Positions 1 to 8,299 of a stretch of 64,000 nt of DNA are shown here, one piece after another. This DNA comes from Flavobacterium sp. Leaf82. Its GTDB lineage: Bacteria; Bacteroidota; Bacteroidia; Flavobacteriales; Flavobacteriaceae. The stretch covers positions 374,691-438,690 of the forward strand of contig NZ_LMMA01000001.1 in the NCBI RefSeq assembly GCF_001422725.1, written 5' to 3'. Within the stretch, counting starts at the first letter, position 1. Each line of letters starts with the position of its first letter. A model generated the notes under the pieces. It did no database searches, had not been told where the DNA came from, and saw only the letters and a list, made by a program, of their open reading frames with translations. A program made the position numbers and the translations under genes.

Positions 1-445
1 TTCTAATGTTTAGTTTTCCCGTATTCAAATTATTGATTTGTTCGATAATTGCTGTTTCCTGAGTCAGGTAATTAAGCTCCGTATTTGGATTATACAAACG
101 TGCCAGCGATTGACCTTTAGTAACCATTGCACCATTTTCGACAAAAATCTCTTTTACAGATCCTCCTTCTGTAACATTTACAAGCATCACATTCAAAGGT
201 TCTACTTTTGCCTGAAAAACAACAAAATCTTCAAAAAAGGCTTTTTCAACTTTTTGAATACTTAGTTCTTCAGCTTTTACATTTAAACTTCTTTTAGTGT
301 TAAACGAAAAAAAGACGATCGTTGCCAAAGCTAAAAAAACTCCAATTGTTATTGTGAGATATCTAAATTTTCTATTTTTACGAGGAATTACTTTGTCCAT
401 TTTTTTAATAATTTGCTGATTACCAATAGGTAAATACTGTGCCAT
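1..445 (-). CDS. HlyD-family efflux periplasmic adaptor, N-terminal part (cut by window edge)
   Basis: I translated this open frame from the minus strand; it runs off the left edge, so only about 148 N-terminal residues are visible. A basic cytoplasmic N-terminus is followed by one membrane anchor near residues 28-48, then a biotinyl-lipoyl-like segment around residues 78-118 (VEPLNVMLVNV, then GGSVKEIFV, ENGAMVTKGQSLA) and the start of the coiled-coil hairpin. This is the layout of membrane fusion proteins that link an inner-membrane ABC or RND transporter to an outer-membrane channel. A second in-frame ATG lies at position 400. The gene is divergent from an NtrC-type response regulator and shares with it a 112-bp intergenic region carrying a large dyad, so it is probably the target of that regulator. 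Transporter class and substrate cannot be seen. Confidence 0.85.
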   Translation of the reverse strand, partial: MAQYLPIGNQQIIKKMDKVIPRKNRKFRYLTITIGVFLALATIVFFSFNTKRSLNVKAEELSIQKVEKAFFEDFVVFQAKVEPLNVMLVNVTEGGSVKEIFVENGAMVTKGQSLARLYNPNTELNYLTQETAIIEQINNLNTGKLNIR

Positions 446-507
446 AAAAATTATTATTTGTAAAGTATTGATTTTAAAGAAGCTTTAAAAACCGTTCAAA
501 AAACAAG

Positions 508-545
508 TGTTCGATAATGAACAGTTGACCGTTCGTAATCGAACA
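508..545. promoter_or_regulatory. 38-bp dyad, candidate operator/enhancer of the adjacent response regulator
   Basis: Arms TGTTCGATAATGAAC (508-522) and GTTCGTAATCGAACA (531-545) are inverted copies matching at 13 of 15 positions, separated by 8 bp. The site lies 12 bp before the response regulator start and about 60 bp upstream of the divergent HlyD start. Size and symmetry fit a dimer-binding site of an NtrC-family Fis-type HTH. No convincing -24/-12 sigma-54 promoter was found beside it. Confidence 0.55.
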
Positions 546-557
546 AAAAAATAAACC

Positions 558-1916
558 ATGCGAAAAAAACAAGCCCAAATATTAATTGTAGACGATCAGG
601 AAGAAATTCTTTTTTCGGCAAAAATGATTCTCAAAAAACATTTTGAAACGATTTTTACGGCAAATAGTCCAAAAAAAATCATTTCTATTTTAAGTGAAAA
701 TGAAATAAACGTGGTTTTGTTAGACATGAATTACAGAATTGGTTTTGAAGATGGGCGAGAAGGCATTCATTGGCTAAAAGAAATTAAAATACTTTCGCCA
801 CAAACCATTGTGATTTTAATGACCGCATTTGGAAAAATTGATACCGCAGTTGAAGGAATAAAAATTGGTGCATTTGATTATGTTTTGAAACCGTGGCACA
901 ACGAAAAATTATTAGAAACAATTGATAAGGCTGTAGCCGAAAGCAGAAAAAACAATAAAAAAGTAGTAGAAGAAAAACCAGCAAAAAATTATTTTGTTGG
1001 AAATTCCCTTAAAATAAAGCAAGCCTATACAATTGCAGAAAGAGTTGCCAGAACAGATGCGAATGTTTTAATATTAGGAGAAAACGGAACAGGAAAATAT
1101 GTTTTCGCAGAATTTATTCACCTCAATTCAGAACGAAAAGAACAGCCTTTTATACATGTCGATTTAGGTTCTTTGAGCGATAATTTATTCGAAAGTGAAC
1201 TTTTTGGTTACGCAAAAGGGGCTTTTACAGATGCTAAAACAGACACGCCGGGAAGATTTGAAACCGCGCAAAACGGAACCATTTTTCTCGATGAAATAGG
1301 GAATATTCCGCTGCATTTACAGTCTAAATTATTACATGTCCTGCAAACCAAAACCGTTACACGATTAGGAGAAAGCAAAGCAAGACCATTGAATGTACGT
1401 ATTATTGCAGCAACCAACAGCGATCTAAAAGCTGAGGTAAAAAACAAAACGTTTCGTGAAGATTTGCTGTATCGCATTAATACAATGGAAATTTATTTGC
1501 CATCGTTACGCGAACGAAAAGATGATATTGTACCAATGGCTGATTTTATCCTCGATAAAATTGCCCAAAAATACAATCATGGTCCCGAAGCTTCGGGATG
1601 GCGTTTTGAAGATAATGTTGCCCCATATTTAGAAAAATATCCCTGGAAAGGAAATATCCGTGAACTTGAAAATAAAATCGAACGCGCTTTGATTTTGTCT
1701 GATAATAATATGATTTCTGTAACGAATCTTGATATTCTTGATTTTGAAGAAATTCAGGAAAATGATGAAAACCCGCTATCAGAAATGGAAAAAAGTGCAA
1801 TCGAAAAAACACTCTTCAAATACAATGGAAATATTAGTAAAACTGCCGAAGAACTCGGATTGTCAAGAGCCGCGTTGTACAGAAGAATTGAGAAATACGA
1901 TTTAAAAAATATCTAA
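558..1916 (+). CDS. Sigma-54-dependent response regulator, NtrC family
   Basis: The 452-residue protein has the three-domain layout of NtrC-type activators. The receiver domain (about 7-125) has acidic residues D12/D13, phosphoacceptor D56, T89 and K111. The AAA+ domain has Walker A GENGTGK (174-180), the sigma-54 contact loop GAFTDA (221-226; GAFTGA is canonical) and Walker B TIFLDEIG (241-248). A Fis-type helix-turn-helix is at the C-terminus (about 415-450, with ISKTAEELGLSRAALYRRI). It should activate sigma-54 RNA polymerase after phosphorylation. A short membrane protein and a histidine kinase follow on the same strand, presumably its partners. The divergent efflux adaptor and the dyad upstream suggest that it controls an envelope or efflux operon. 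The receiver has a short insertion after D56 (NYRIGFEDGREG). Confidence 0.95.
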   Translation: MRKKQAQILIVDDQEEILFSAKMILKKHFETIFTANSPKKIISILSENEINVVLLDMNYRIGFEDGREGIHWLKEIKILSPQTIVILMTAFGKIDTAVEGIKIGAFDYVLKPWHNEKLLETIDKAVAESRKNNKKVVEEKPAKNYFVGNSLKIKQAYTIAERVARTDANVLILGENGTGKYVFAEFIHLNSERKEQPFIHVDLGSLSDNLFESELFGYAKGAFTDAKTDTPGRFETAQNGTIFLDEIGNIPLHLQSKLLHVLQTKTVTRLGESKARPLNVRIIAATNSDLKAEVKNKTFREDLLYRINTMEIYLPSLRERKDDIVPMADFILDKIAQKYNHGPEASGWRFEDNVAPYLEKYPWKGNIRELENKIERALILSDNNMISVTNLDILDFEEIQENDENPLSEMEKSAIEKTLFKYNGNISKTAEELGLSRAALYRRIEKYDLKNI

Positions 1917-1929
1917 GAACAGGAGAGAA

Positions 1930-2160
1930 ATGATAGAATTAATTTTAACATTAATAACTTTAAGTTTAGTTGGCACTCTTATTTACTTGTTTCGATATAG
2001 AAATAAAGAAAAACCAAAAGTTGGAGTTAAAAGAAATAATTCTTCAGAATATTTTAAAGACTATATAGAATTAAAATTATACTACGGATCTATATTTTTA
2101 ATTGTTATTGGTATTGTTGGTCTGCTTGCAATTGTAATTATAGAGATAATCTTTATATAA
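1930..2160 (+). CDS. Small hypothetical membrane protein between response regulator and kinase
   Basis: This 76-residue protein starts 13 bp after the response regulator stop. It has two hydrophobic segments, about residues 2-22 and 53-76, joined by a basic, polar stretch of about 30 residues. I do not recognise a family. Its place in the two-component operon suggests an accessory role in signalling, but nothing in the sequence shows a function. Confidence 0.6.
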   Translation: MIELILTLITLSLVGTLIYLFRYRNKEKPKVGVKRNNSSEYFKDYIELKLYYGSIFLIVIGIVGLLAIVIIEIIFI

Positions 2161-2218
2161 GTTAGTCTCTAAACTTAGTTAACCTTGCTGTTATAAGTTT
2201 AAGTATAAAAATAAAATA

Positions 2219-3544
2219 ATGAAAAACTGGAAGTTCTACAATGCATTATTCATAAGGGTTCTCTTTATTATGATTCCCTTTTTCTTTTGCATTTTTTTGA
2301 TTTATAAAACGCTTTATTACAATGCAATTTTAGTTGGGTTTTTTATATTTCTATTGTTGTTTGAGATGTATTTTTATATCAAAAATTATTCTTTGTTTTA
2401 TGATAAAACATTGCTTTCGATATTACAAAATGATTTTTCGACCAATTTTCCGGAAGAATATAAAAAGAAGAATTTTCAGAATTTACATCTTTTATATAAT
2501 AAACTGAAAGTTCAGCAACAAGAACAGATTTCGAAAGAACTTGTTTATCAATCGATTTTGAATAATATCGATACGGCGACTTTAATTCTGGAAAAAGAGG
2601 ATGACGACTGGAATATTTTTTTAATGAACGATTGCTTCTCCAGTTTATTCAAAGTGCCAAAAGTAAGTCATTGGAAATATCTTAAAAATTATTTACCATC
2701 GCTTTGTACTGAAATTGAGAAAGCAGAATTTACCGAATTAAAATCAGCCATCACGATTAAGATTGAAGATCAGGATTTACAAACATTCGTACTTCAAACC
2801 TCCAATACAAAAACATACGACAAAGAATATTTTATTATTTTATTAGACAGTATTCAGCGTGTGATTGAGAAAAAAGAAAAAGAAGCCTGGATTAATTTAA
2901 TGAAGATTATTTCGCATGAATTAATGAATTCCTTAACGCCAATTCGTGCGCTTTCGCAGAATTTGCTTCATATTGTTGATCAGGAACAACTCGAAGAAGA
3001 TGATTTTGAAGACATAAAAAGCAGTATTTCGACCATTATAAACCGAAGTGATCACTTGCAGGTTTTTGTCGAAAATTACCGAAAATTGGCAATGCTCCCA
3101 ACTCCAACCAAGCAAATGACGCCTATAAATGTGCTTTTTGAAGATTGCCTGCGAGTTATGAGTCCGATTTTAAAAGCAGAGAATATCGAATTAATAAACG
3201 ATATTAATAGTTCAAGATCGATATTAATCGACAAAAATCAGATGGAACAAGTAATTATTAATTTAATTACAAATAGTATTTATGCCTTGAAAGACAAAAG
3301 AGAAAAGAAAATGTTCTTGTCCAGTTATACCGAAAATAATCGCTTTTTCATCACCATTTCAGACAACGGAAAAGGAATCGATTCTGAAATTAGAGACAAA
3401 GTATTTTTACCATTTTTCACCACCAGAAAAGATGGCGCCGGAATTGGCTTAACGCTTTCTAAAAATATCATCGAAGCGCACGGCGGCTACTTAAGCTACC
3501 AAACAGATGAAGATAAAACGAGTTTTGTAATTTGTTTGATTTGA
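2219..3544 (+). CDS. Sensor histidine kinase (NtrY-like)
   Basis: The 441-residue membrane kinase has two N-terminal hydrophobic segments (about 8-32 and 34-55) with almost no periplasmic loop, a PAS-like cytoplasmic linker (about 95-215), an HisKA motif with the phosphoacceptor in ISHELMNSLTPIRALSQN, and an HATPase_c domain with N box NLITNSIYAL, G1 ISDNGKGID and G2 DGAGIGLTLSKNI. The lack of a large sensor domain suggests it senses intracellular or in-membrane signals. It is the third gene of the operon with the NtrC-type regulator and so the likely cognate kinase. The start leaves a gap of about 58 bp after the small membrane gene. Confidence 0.92.
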   Translation: MKNWKFYNALFIRVLFIMIPFFFCIFLIYKTLYYNAILVGFFIFLLLFEMYFYIKNYSLFYDKTLLSILQNDFSTNFPEEYKKKNFQNLHLLYNKLKVQQQEQISKELVYQSILNNIDTATLILEKEDDDWNIFLMNDCFSSLFKVPKVSHWKYLKNYLPSLCTEIEKAEFTELKSAITIKIEDQDLQTFVLQTSNTKTYDKEYFIILLDSIQRVIEKKEKEAWINLMKIISHELMNSLTPIRALSQNLLHIVDQEQLEEDDFEDIKSSISTIINRSDHLQVFVENYRKLAMLPTPTKQMTPINVLFEDCLRVMSPILKAENIELINDINSSRSILIDKNQMEQVIINLITNSIYALKDKREKKMFLSSYTENNRFFITISDNGKGIDSEIRDKVFLPFFTTRKDGAGIGLTLSKNIIEAHGGYLSYQTDEDKTSFVICLI

Positions 3545-3587
3545 TTTTTTGAACCCTATAAGTGATAATTTTTGTTTTTAGGATAAT

Positions 3588-3650
3588 GTCACCCAGAGCG
3601 AAGTCGAAGGCTTTAATACGCAAAAGGGCTTCGACTTCGCTCAGCCTGAC
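3588..3650. repeat. Palindromic dispersed repeat, possible bidirectional terminator
   Basis: GAGCGAAGTCGAAGGC (3596-3611) and GGCTTCGACTTCGCTC (3627-3642) form inverted arms, flanked by GTCA and TGAC. It sits between the convergent kinase and alkyltransferase-like genes. The same core CTGAGCGAAGTCGAAG recurs singly at 12220, 12813, 17567 (inverted) and twice near 54950. Confidence 0.75.
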
Positions 3651-3714
3651 AAAAATGAGAATAAAACAACTTTGAACTTTTAAATGGACTTATATAACTT
3701 ATGTGGTAAAAACA

Positions 3715-4041
3715 TTAATATTCAATTTCAGGTGTCCAAAAGTGTTTTTCGAGATCTATAATTTGATTGTCAATGACTTCAATTCCTTCGCTTTCCAGTA
3801 ATTGCTGCATTAGATTAGTTCCGTCAAAATGGTGTTTTCCCGTCAAAAGTCCTTTTCTATTTACAACTCTGTGTGCCGGAACATCATCCATATTATGACA
3901 TGCATTCATTGCCCAGCCAACCATTCTTGCAGAACGAGAAGTTCCTAAAGCTTTTGCAATTGCGCCATATGAAGTTACTTTTCCGTACGGAATTTGTCTG
4001 GCGATCGCATAAACCCTTTCGAAAAAATTATCTTCAGCCAT
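3715..4041 (-). CDS. Alkyltransferase-like (ATL) protein of the MGMT family
   Basis: This 108-residue protein corresponds to the DNA-binding C-terminal half of O6-alkylguanine-DNA alkyltransferases, with the YGKVTSYGAIAKALG helix-turn-helix region and the arginine-finger stretch SRSARMVGWAMNA. The active-site PCHRV motif reads PAHRV (55-59), with alanine at position 56 in place of the acceptor cysteine. It therefore should not transfer alkyl groups. Known ATL proteins bind alkylated guanine and hand the lesion to nucleotide excision repair, and that role is inferred here. It stands alone, convergent with the kinase gene. Confidence 0.92.
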   Translation of the reverse strand: MAEDNFFERVYAIARQIPYGKVTSYGAIAKALGTSRSARMVGWAMNACHNMDDVPAHRVVNRKGLLTGKHHFDGTNLMQQLLESEGIEVIDNQIIDLEKHFWTPEIEY

Positions 4042-4223
4042 ACCTTTAAATTATTTTACCATCAAGATATTAAGTTTCATTAAGTAAAGCTTAATTTTTC
4101 TTAATTCGATGAGTCTAAAAATACGATTTAGTTATTATTCCTTTTTTCAAAAAAATATAATTTAAGAAAAGTTAAGTTTATAAAACAAAGCTTAATTTTT
4201 CTTAATCTCTTAATGGTTTAAAA

Positions 4224-4859
4224 TTACCCAAAATAGTAATTCAGAATATTAAAAAGCGTCACTATTGCAATTAAACCTGTGATACTTCCTATAATAGTAT
4301 TCATGTTTCGCATAAGGTAATCTGTTTTCTTTTCGATTCGTCCAAAGAAACCAATGTAACTGTACAAGGCAGCAAACGAACCCAAAACAGACCCGAATAC
4401 AAAAGTAAAAATGATATTATTTTCGAATGCAAAAAGATGATACGAAGCCAGCGTAACGCTCACAACAACGTAATACGGAATAGGGAAAAAGTTCAAACCA
4501 GAAAGTAACATTCCTAAAAAGAAACGGCTTTTTTTACTGCTCTTTTTAATCTTCGATTTCTTGGCTTTTGGTTCTTTTGCGATAAACAAAAAGTAAATCG
4601 TTAGAATAGAAAAAATAGCAAATCCAACCTCACGCAATAACGTTACAACATCTGGACGATTGTCGATTACCTGCGCAAATAAAACGGCTAAAGAAACCTG
4701 AAAAAAGATTACTAAAACCGCTCCGGCAACAAACCACAACGCATTCTTTCTCCCTTCTTTTAAGTTTACTTTAGCAGCAGTCATGTTGATTAATCCTGGT
4801 GGAATAATCCCAATGAAAGCGGCAATAAAACCTGAAAGTAATGGGGTAAGTAATGCCAT
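4224..4859 (-). CDS. LysE-family transporter
   Basis: The 211-residue integral membrane protein has about six hydrophobic segments and the family-typical N-terminus with a glycine/proline-rich first helix (IGIIPPGLINMTAAKVNLKEG). LysE/RhtB proteins export amino acids or similar small solutes; the substrate cannot be told. A basic cytoplasmic loop (KAKKSKIKKSSKKSR) lies mid-protein. It is followed 42 bp upstream on the same strand by trmB and may be cotranscribed with it. Confidence 0.85.
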   Translation of the reverse strand: MALLTPLLSGFIAAFIGIIPPGLINMTAAKVNLKEGRKNALWFVAGAVLVIFFQVSLAVLFAQVIDNRPDVVTLLREVGFAIFSILTIYFLFIAKEPKAKKSKIKKSSKKSRFFLGMLLSGLNFFPIPYYVVVSVTLASYHLFAFENNIIFTFVFGSVLGSFAALYSYIGFFGRIEKKTDYLMRNMNTIIGSITGLIAIVTLFNILNYYFG

Positions 4860-4901
4860 TCAGTTATTTAATGGGTTGGAAAAATCGTTTTTAAAATTAA
4901 A

Positions 4902-5579
4902 TTAGTCTTTAATTTTAAAGCGAATATACGTAATTGCCTTGTTAATTTCTAAATATTGTTTCTCGTAAAAAGTCTGAAAAGCAGTAACTTCCTCAGGACT
5001 TCCTTCGTTTGTATACACATTATGATTTGCATATAAAACCTCATGTCCTTCACCGTGAAGCAATCCAAGCGTATAACCGTGCATAAATTCACTATCGGTT
5101 TTAAGGTTTACGACACCATCTTTTTTAAGGATCTTTTTATACAATTTCAAAAACTCAGAATTGGTCATTCTGTGTTTTGTCCTTTTGTATTTAATTTGCG
5201 GATCCGGAAAAGTAATCCAGATTTCATCCACTTCATTTTCATTAAAAATATGATCAATCAATTCGATTTGAGTACGAATAAAAGCAACATTATGAAGTCC
5301 GTTTTCTACAGCAGTTTTTGCACCTCTCCAGAAACGAGCCCCTTTAATATCGATACCAATAAAATTTTTGTTAGGATATCTTTCTGCTAAACCAACAGAA
5401 TATTCTCCTTTTCCACATCCTAATTCTAAAACTAATGGATTATCATTTTTAAAGAAATCAGAGTTCCATTTCCCTTTCAAAGGCATTAAATCGCCTACAA
5501 CTTCTTCTCTAGTTGGTTGAAAAACGTTATCAAACGTTTCGTTTTCTCTGAATCTTTTTAGTTTATTTTTACTTCCCAC
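4902..5579 (-). CDS. trmB: tRNA (guanine-N7)-methyltransferase TrmB
   Basis: Class I SAM-dependent methyltransferase that makes m7G46 in tRNA. Visible are the SAM-binding stretch LVLELGCGKGEYSVGLAE, the acidic strand end NFIGIDIKGAR, and the substrate/catalytic loops ITFPDPQIKYKRTKHRMT and LKTDSEFMHGY. The open frame extends to a TTG at 5600, but I place the start at the GTG at 5579, which gives the N-terminus GSKNKLKRFRENETF expected for Bacteroidota TrmB. It lies in a minus-strand pair with the LysE transporter. Confidence 0.93.
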   Translation of the reverse strand: MGSKNKLKRFRENETFDNVFQPTREEVVGDLMPLKGKWNSDFFKNDNPLVLELGCGKGEYSVGLAERYPNKNFIGIDIKGARFWRGAKTAVENGLHNVAFIRTQIELIDHIFNENEVDEIWITFPDPQIKYKRTKHRMTNSEFLKLYKKILKKDGVVNLKTDSEFMHGYTLGLLHGEGHEVLYANHNVYTNEGSPEEVTAFQTFYEKQYLEINKAITYIRFKIKD

Positions 5580-5650
5580 TTTTACAAAAATTTTCAGCAA
5601 AATTAAGGAATATAAACGAATGAAAATAGCGCAATTTGGTTTAAAGTTTT

Positions 5651-5738
5651 TTGGCCACGAATTACACGAATTTTCACGAATTAATTTAAGCGATAAGACG
5701 AAAAAAAATTAGTGAAAATTAGTGGAATTCGTGGCAAA
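5651..5738. repeat. Imperfect palindromic repeat (cacgaatt family)
   Basis: Arms 5654-5677 and 5712-5735 are inverted copies with 2 mismatches in 24 (GCCACGAATTACACGAATTT against GCCACGAATTCCACTAATTT). Related words recur at 20761-20921 and 25225-25300. It is 58 bp upstream of the Amt stop and may act as a terminator-like hairpin. Confidence 0.75.
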
Positions 5739-5796
5739 CTATTTTAATTACAGATTAGAAAAATCTTTTTAATCTTAATAATCTGTGGCAAAAAAA

Positions 5797-7179
5797 TCAT
5801 CCGTAATGAGCCTCAGTAATAGGTTTTAATTTAGGATCAAGCGTTTCGTCATGTTGAGACAAATCAAGTCCGATATGTTCGTTTTCTTCAGAAACACGAA
5901 GCGGAATTATAAAGTTCGTCACTTTAAACAAGAAATAAGCTCCGAAGAAAGTAAAGATAGAAACCAAAACCAACGCCATCATATGATGAGCAAAAACATT
6001 CCATCCTCCGTGAAGTAAACTCGCATCTTCGCCATGAGCAAAAATCGCGGTTAGAATCATTCCCATAATTCCGCCAACACCGTGACAAGCAAAAACGTCA
6101 AGGGTATCATCAAATCGTTTAGAGAAACGACAATTTACAACCGAGTTTGAAACCAAAGCCGTGATGAAACCGAAAAACATACTTTCAGGAACCGACACGA
6201 ATCCTGCAGCAGGAGTTATCGCCACTAAACCTACAACAGCGCCAATACAAGCACCAAGCGCCGAAACTTTTCTGCCATTCATTCGATCAAAGAAAACCCA
6301 GGTCAACATTGCAGCGGCAGATGAAGTTGTGGTTGTTGCAAAAGCCATTGCAGCAGTTCCGTTGGCCGCAAGAGCAGAACCAGCATTAAAACCAAACCAT
6401 CCAAACCATAACATTCCTGTTCCTAATAACACAAACGGAATATTGGTTGGTATATGAGCGCTATTTTTTCTTTTTCCTAAAACCAAAACTCCGGCAAGAG
6501 CGGCAAAACCAGAACTCATATGCACGACAGTTCCTCCGGCGAAATCTTTCACACCAAAATAACTTCCTAAAACACCTGTAGGATACCAAACCGAATGGCA
6601 CAAAGGAGCATAGATAAAAATGGTAAACAAACTAATGAATAATAAATAAGATATAAAGCGAACGCGTTCTGCAAATGAACCTGTAATAATTGCCGGAGCA
6701 ATAATCGCAAATTTCATCTGGAACAACGCAAACAACATAAACGGAATCGTGCTCGCTAATTGTTTATGAGGCAAAACGCCCACATAATCCATAAAAGCAA
6801 AAGTGGTAGGATTACCAAAAAAGCTATAAAAATGCTCTCCGGAACCAAAACCCACAGGATCACCAAAAGCCAAACTAAAACCAACGACAACCCATAAAAG
6901 CGTAACAACGCCCAAACAGATAAAACTTTGCAACATGGTCGAAATCACATTTTTTCGGCCTACCATTCCGCCGTAGAAAAAAGATAATCCAGGTGTCATG
7001 ATCAAAACCAGACAGCAAGAAGTTAACATCCAGGCAACATCGGCAGGAACGATATGATCAGTAGTTCCAAATTCAGATAATACATAACTATTCTCTGTAA
7101 CTGTTGGCCAAAATGCGCCCGTAATACAAACAATACTTATAATAATAAAGGAAATGATCCAGCGTTTTTCTATTTTCAT
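5797..7179 (-). CDS. amt: Ammonium transporter (Amt/MEP/Rh)
   Basis: The 460-residue protein has about eleven to twelve membrane segments and Amt signatures: SFFYGGMVGRKN, the twin-histidine positions in GGTVVHMSSGFAAL and VFACHGVGGIMGMI, and the FGWFGFNAGSAL stretch. It conducts ammonium/ammonia across the inner membrane for nitrogen uptake. The first hydrophobic stretch (WIISFIIISIVCITGAFWP) may be a signal sequence or an extra helix. No GlnB/GlnK gene lies beside it, which is unusual compared with many bacteria but not rare in Bacteroidota. Confidence 0.96.
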   Translation of the reverse strand: MKIEKRWIISFIIISIVCITGAFWPTVTENSYVLSEFGTTDHIVPADVAWMLTSCCLVLIMTPGLSFFYGGMVGRKNVISTMLQSFICLGVVTLLWVVVGFSLAFGDPVGFGSGEHFYSFFGNPTTFAFMDYVGVLPHKQLASTIPFMLFALFQMKFAIIAPAIITGSFAERVRFISYLLFISLFTIFIYAPLCHSVWYPTGVLGSYFGVKDFAGGTVVHMSSGFAALAGVLVLGKRKNSAHIPTNIPFVLLGTGMLWFGWFGFNAGSALAANGTAAMAFATTTTSSAAAMLTWVFFDRMNGRKVSALGACIGAVVGLVAITPAAGFVSVPESMFFGFITALVSNSVVNCRFSKRFDDTLDVFACHGVGGIMGMILTAIFAHGEDASLLHGGWNVFAHHMMALVLVSIFTFFGAYFLFKVTNFIIPLRVSEENEHIGLDLSQHDETLDPKLKPITEAHYG

Positions 7180-7441
7180 TTTTCAAATACTTTATTTAAC
7201 CCTATTTTTTTTGGGGTCAAAGTTAAAAAAAAATAAAGATTTTGATTTTTAGGGCTAATAAAATAGAGGTGAATCTTTTATTTTAGTCAATTTTGTAAAA
7301 TTCGATCCATTTTTTTGAGAGTATCTTATTTTCAACTTCTTATTTATAGATAAAATTGCCAATTGTATTATAATTAATTTGATATTGAATGCTGTAAAGT
7401 GCTAGAAAAGTTAGGATTATAATAAGAAAGTTCAAAAATGT

Positions 7442-7933
7442 TTATTTTTTCTGAAGCTTTGCAATCAGGACATCTTCAATTGGCGCTTTTATCTTCGTTG
7501 CAGCATCAACTTCTTCATTAGGAACCGTCATTGATAAAACATAATGCTGAATTTTCCATTCTTTCCCTATTTTAACCAAAACACCTGAACCGCGACAAAT
7601 TTTCATTTGTGTATTTAGCAATTCGTCAAACCAGGCAATTTTTCCTGATTTATCAAAAAAGATATGACGTTCAAGAGCCGTAAAATTCCAGGTTGTTCCT
7701 TTGTCAAAAAACGGTTTAGCCCAAACTTTAAACTCTTTTTTATTCCAGTTTTCTGTGGCATCAGTTCCAATAAAAATTCCGTCTTCGGCAATTATATTAA
7801 AATAAGCATCAAATTTTACATCGGCAGCAGCCTTATGCCAAGTATCGATAGTTTGATTGACTTTGTCTTTTTCAGACGTTTGTGCATTTGCAAAAGTGGT
7901 AACGAATAATAAAAGTAGAATTGATTTTTTCAT
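7442..7933 (-). CDS. Secreted SnoaL/NTF2-like protein
   Basis: The 163-residue product begins with a cleavable signal peptide (MKKSILLLLFVTTFANAQ). The mature part matches the NTF2/SnoaL-like fold: an early helix (VNQTIDTWHKAAADVKFDAYFNI), EDGIFIGTDATENWNKKEF, and a C-terminal strand pair ending WKIQHYVLSMTVP. Such proteins bind small ligands or have varied catalytic roles; no catalytic set can be assigned. It is a lone minus-strand gene. Confidence 0.8.
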   Translation of the reverse strand: MKKSILLLLFVTTFANAQTSEKDKVNQTIDTWHKAAADVKFDAYFNIIAEDGIFIGTDATENWNKKEFKVWAKPFFDKGTTWNFTALERHIFFDKSGKIAWFDELLNTQMKICRGSGVLVKIGKEWKIQHYVLSMTVPNEEVDAATKIKAPIEDVLIAKLQKK

Positions 7934-8299
7934 AGAAAGTTTTATTTTGGATTTAAAGTTAGCAAAAATTATTTCAAAGAAACAAAGGTGCAGAGGAACA
8001 AAGGCGGAGGGTTTTTATTTTTAAAGCCACAGATTAAAAGATTCAAATGATTGATGAAATTAGACGTATTAAACTCAATCTTCGGAATATCTCTCCATTA
8101 TAAATCGTGCCCAAGGCTCATTTCAAGAGTTCCGCAGGAACGGATTATTTTGGAGCAACGGATTTTAATCCGTTGTCGGGAGCTTGTAAATTTTAAAACT
8201 TGGCGCCTTTGCGTCTTTGCGCGAAATTCTCAACACGATATTATATTACTTATATGGTGAAATCTTAGTATATTTGAGAGCTTTAAAAATCGATACATC
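7934..8299. other. Intergenic region made of dispersed repeat words
   Basis: No gene is supported here. It holds fragments shared with other intergenic regions: a cacagatt word near 8030, a ttccgcaggaac stretch, and a perfect 20-bp palindromic stretch at 8156-8175 (CAACGGATTTTAATCCGTTG) whose core recurs at 37568-37583. A TATATTTG -7-like element at 8269-8276 probably belongs to the next gene. Confidence 0.6.
8269..8276 (+). promoter_or_regulatory. -7 element TATATTTG of the triple-repeat lipoprotein gene
   Basis: Matches TAnnTTTG and lies 23 bp before the ATG at 8300. No clear TTG -33 element is visible at the right distance. Confidence 0.45.

Noticed and set aside
446..557. Sigma-54 (-24/-12) promoter next to the dyad
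   Set aside because: No GG-N10-GC pair with the TGGCAC/TTGC context was found on either strand, so none is annotated.
5043..5390. 115-codon plus-strand frame opposite trmB
   Set aside because: Fully antisense to a well-conserved methyltransferase and without recognisable motifs.
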